Part shown: positions 62,026 through 64,000 of the stretch, one piece after another
Position numbering within the stretch: position 1 is the stretch's first letter
How the letters are laid out: every line of letters begins with the position of its first letter
Source: Micromonospora_H sonneratiae
GTDB lineage: Bacteria; Actinomycetota; Actinomycetes; Mycobacteriales; Micromonosporaceae
Length of the DNA stretch: 64,000 nucleotides
Assembly: GCF_042679305.1 (NCBI RefSeq)
Contig: NZ_JBHTMP010000014.1
Coordinates: 74,955 to 138,954 of the forward strand
Direction: 5' to 3'
Position numbers and translations under genes: made by a program
The notes under the pieces: generated by a model
Databases searched by the model: none
What the model was told of the DNA's origin: nothing
The model's input: only the letters and a program-made list of their open reading frames with translations

Positions 62026-64000
62026 CGTACGAATGCAGCTCGTCGTCCGGGCGCGCGGCATGCTCTCCCATGCGCTGGGTGCGACCCGGGCGCGGCTGGC
62101 CGCTGCCCGCGCCGACCTGGAAACCGCACAGGACCGGCTGATCCGCACCCGCGAGGCGGCTCGCCGGTTGCCCCCGAGGGTGGGGGCGGAACGGGACCGT
62201 CGGGTCGCCGAGATCGGCGATCAGCACGCCGCCCAGATCGCCGCTCTCGCCAAGCAGGCCGCCGAAGCGGCCGAGCGCGCGGCTCCCGGTGCCGGGGGTG
62301 CCGCCTGGGCGGACTGGCGACCCAGCCCGGTCGTACGTGGTGAGCCGCCCGGGTGGCTGCGGATCGGGTCGATCCGCCTGCCCGACGCCGAACCGGTGCC
62401 GGCCCTGGTACCGCTGCTCGACCACGGCCACATCCACGTCTCCGGCGACAATCGCGCCGGCTGCGACGCGGTCGTCTCCACCCTGCTGCTGCGTGCCCTG
62501 GGGCAGGCCGCCCCGGGCGCGGTACGGCTGATCGGCTACGACCCGGAGCACCTGGGCGGAGGGCTTGCCGGGTTCGCCCCCCTGTCCACCGCCGGGCTGC
62601 TGACCTTCGTCGGGCCGGGTGGCCTGGCCCACCTGCTCGACGATCTCACCGACCACATTCGACGGATCAACGAGACGGTCCTTGCCGGCGAACACGGCTC
62701 GCTGCGGGAGTTGGCCGCCGCGACCGGCCGTCGTCCCGAGCCGTGGCGGGTGGCGGTGCTGCTCGGCGGCGACGAGCTGTCCCGCCACGAGCGGGGGCAG
62801 CTCGACCGGGTGATCCGTACCGGCGCGGCCTGTGGGGTGCACCTCGTCGTACGCGGCATCGACCTGCCGGACGAGCCGACCGTGGAGCGGATCGTGGTCG
62901 ATCCCGGCGACACCCAGCTCAGCGGGGGTGCCGGCCTGTCGGTGCGGCTGGACCGGCCGCCGCCGGCCCACCTGGTGACCGAGACCTGCCGGCAGGTGGC
63001 CGCGGAGGTGGCCGCCGGGCCGCCGCCGGCCCCGTTCACCGACCTGCTGCCACCGGACGACCAACTGTGGCGGGAGGACTCCGCGGCCGGCCTGACCGCG
63101 CCGATCGGCGACGGGCCACTCGGCCGTCCGGTGCTGCTCACCCTGGGCGACTACCCGCCACACGCCCTGATCGGCGGGCCGTCGGGAACCGGCAAGACCA
63201 ACCTGATCTTCGCCTGGATCGGTGCGCTGGCCTCCCGCTACTCCCCCAACGAGCTGGAGTTCTATCTGCTCGACTTCAAGGAAGGGGTCTCCTTCGCCCG
63301 GTTCGCACAGGGCCGCCGTGACCCGAGCTGGCTGCCGCACATGCGCCTGGTCGGCATCAACGTGAACACCGACCGGGAGTTCGGGCTGGCCCTGCTCCGG
63401 TTCCTCGCCGAGGAGCTGCGTCGCCGGGCGGACGCCGCCAAGCGACACGAGGTCACCAAGCTCTCCGAGCTGCGGTCGGTGGACCCCGAGGGCCGATGGC
63501 CGCGGATCGTGGCCGTGGTCGACGAGTTCCAGATGCTGCTGGCCGGCCGGGACGCGGTCGCCCGGGAGGCGGCCGACCTGCTGGAGGACCTGGCCCGCCG
63601 GGGCCGGTCGCAGGGCATCCACCTGGTGCTGGCGTCGCAGGACGTACGCGGGATCGAGGCGCTGTGGGGTCGGCCGGCGCTGGTCGCCCAGTTCACCCTG
63701 CGGATCGCACTGCCCAAGGCGCTACGGATCCTCGCCGAGCGCAACGACGCGGCCCAGACGCTGCCCCGGCACCACGCGGTGGTCAACGCCGAGTCCGGGA
63801 TGGTGGAGGGCAACCAGATCGCCCGTATCCCCTCGGCCAGTGACTGGGGCACCTGGAGCGAGTTGCAGCACCGGCTCTGGCGGATGCGCCCGGCCGATGC
63901 CGCGCCGGCCCGGCTCTTCGACGGTGACGCGATACCCCGCCTGGCCGACGCGGCGGACTACGCGGCGCTGCGCCCGCTGGACGGACCCGGCGGCCGGGAC
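62018..64000 (+). CDS. FtsK/SpoIIIE-EccC-like ATPase (partial, runs off window)
   Basis: At least 661 codons, open to the window end. An N-terminal coiled coil (about residues 5-90; RLAAARADLETAQDRLIRTR) precedes an alpha/beta domain without a good P-loop. The FtsK-type motor domain follows, with Walker A IGGPSGTGKTNLIFAW, FYLLDFKEGVSFARFA, Walker B IVAVVDEFQMLLAGRD and HLVLASQDVRGIEALWGRP. The start is GTG 62018 with GGAG upstream. It lacks an FtsK membrane domain in the visible part, so a soluble DNA pump or type VII-like secretion motor is possible. Confidence 0.82.
   Translation, partial: MADVRMQLVVRARGMLSHALGATRARLAAARADLETAQDRLIRTREAARRLPPRVGAERDRRVAEIGDQHAAQIAALAKQAAEAAERAAPGAGGAAWADWRPSPVVRGEPPGWLRIGSIRLPDAEPVPALVPLLDHGHIHVSGDNRAGCDAVVSTLLLRALGQAAPGAVRLIGYDPEHLGGGLAGFAPLSTAGLLTFVGPGGLAHLLDDLTDHIRRINETVLAGEHGSLRELAAATGRRPEPWRVAVLLGGDELSRHERGQLDRVIRTGAACGVHLVVRGIDLPDEPTVERIVVDPGDTQLSGGAGLSVRLDRPPPAHLVTETCRQVAAEVAAGPPPAPFTDLLPPDDQLWREDSAAGLTAPIGDGPLGRPVLLTLGDYPPHALIGGPSGTGKTNLIFAWIGALASRYSPNELEFYLLDFKEGVSFARFAQGRRDPSWLPHMRLVGINVNTDREFGLALLRFLAEELRRRADAAKRHEVTKLSELRSVDPEGRWPRIVAVVDEFQMLLAGRDAVAREAADLLEDLARRGRSQGIHLVLASQDVRGIEALWGRPALVAQFTLRIALPKALRILAERNDAAQTLPRHHAVVNAESGMVEGNQIARIPSASDWGTWSELQHRLWRMRPADAAPARLFDGDAIPRLADAADYAALRPLDGPGGRD

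Noticed and set aside
61994..63622. 542-codon open frame antisense to the FtsK-like ATPase
   Set aside because: Shadow frame; the sense frame has Walker A/B motifs and coupling to the upstream gene.

Overview
The window is high-GC actinobacterial DNA, most likely from a Micromonosporaceae genome (Micromonospora or a close relative). It carries the complete Pup-proteasome gene set (pup, dop, pafA, prcB, prcA, the ARC/Mpa ATPase, pafB, pafC), the mycothiol ligase gene mshC, an F420-type oxidoreductase, and many actinobacteria-restricted DUF genes. The genus is an inference; the phylum-level call is firm. At least fifteen genes have a TANNNT -10 hexamer 6-7 bases (once 9) before the start codon, which points to widespread leaderless transcription. 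I used that pattern to choose several starts.

Layout. 1-7.3 kb: a methyltransferase, a lipid-kinase-like gene, tatC-tatA, pafC-pafB (WYL regulators) and a divergent DUF3866 gene. 7.4-24.8 kb: the Pup-proteasome region, in the order pafA, a dTDP-rhamnose/glycan operon (rmlA; rmlB-rmlD-DUF2304-GT2-flippase-GT2) between 9.0 and 15.2 kb, then prcA-prcB-pup-dop-arc, a ferredoxin, a hypothetical gene, trmI and a membrane site-2-type protease. 24.9-31.8 kb: a RecB-like nuclease, a NarL-type two-component system and a MacB/FtsX-type ABC exporter. 31.8-36.6 kb: a HAD phosphatase, a two-gene cassette (26-codon precursor peptide plus cytochrome P450), a zinc metallopeptidase and ilvE. 36.6-43.4 kb: metH, a PAC2 gene, an O-methyltransferase and a GntR regulator. 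43.6-46.7 kb: an accessory patch with a gene broken by a roughly 393-bp inverted-repeat-ended insertion, a two-TM SLATT-like protein, a DUF72 protein and a glycine-rich membrane protein. 46.7-53.6 kb: the conserved mshC / SCO1664-family / DUF3090 / phosphatase group, then an LLM oxidoreductase, an aldo/keto reductase and small proteins. 53.6-60.5 kb: an M20 peptidase, a LysR regulator, DUF3140 and a ClpC-like ATPase. 60.9-64 kb: an operon ending in an FtsK/EccC-like ATPase that runs off the window.

The most interesting object is at 32.6-34.3 kb. A gene of only 26 codons encodes a basic leader and an aromatic tail ending IWYYYPIY. It has its own promoter and a strong ribosome binding site and lies 120 bp ahead of a P450 whose I-helix lacks the usual acid-alcohol pair. 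This matches the architecture of P450-crosslinked ribosomal peptides (biarylitide, cittilin and tryptorubin-type families). The core sequence is one I do not recognise, so this is a candidate new member. Second in interest are the FtsK/EccC-like operon with an 86-residue helical-hairpin protein, and the precise insertion at 43.8-44.2 kb, whose removal restores the host reading frame.
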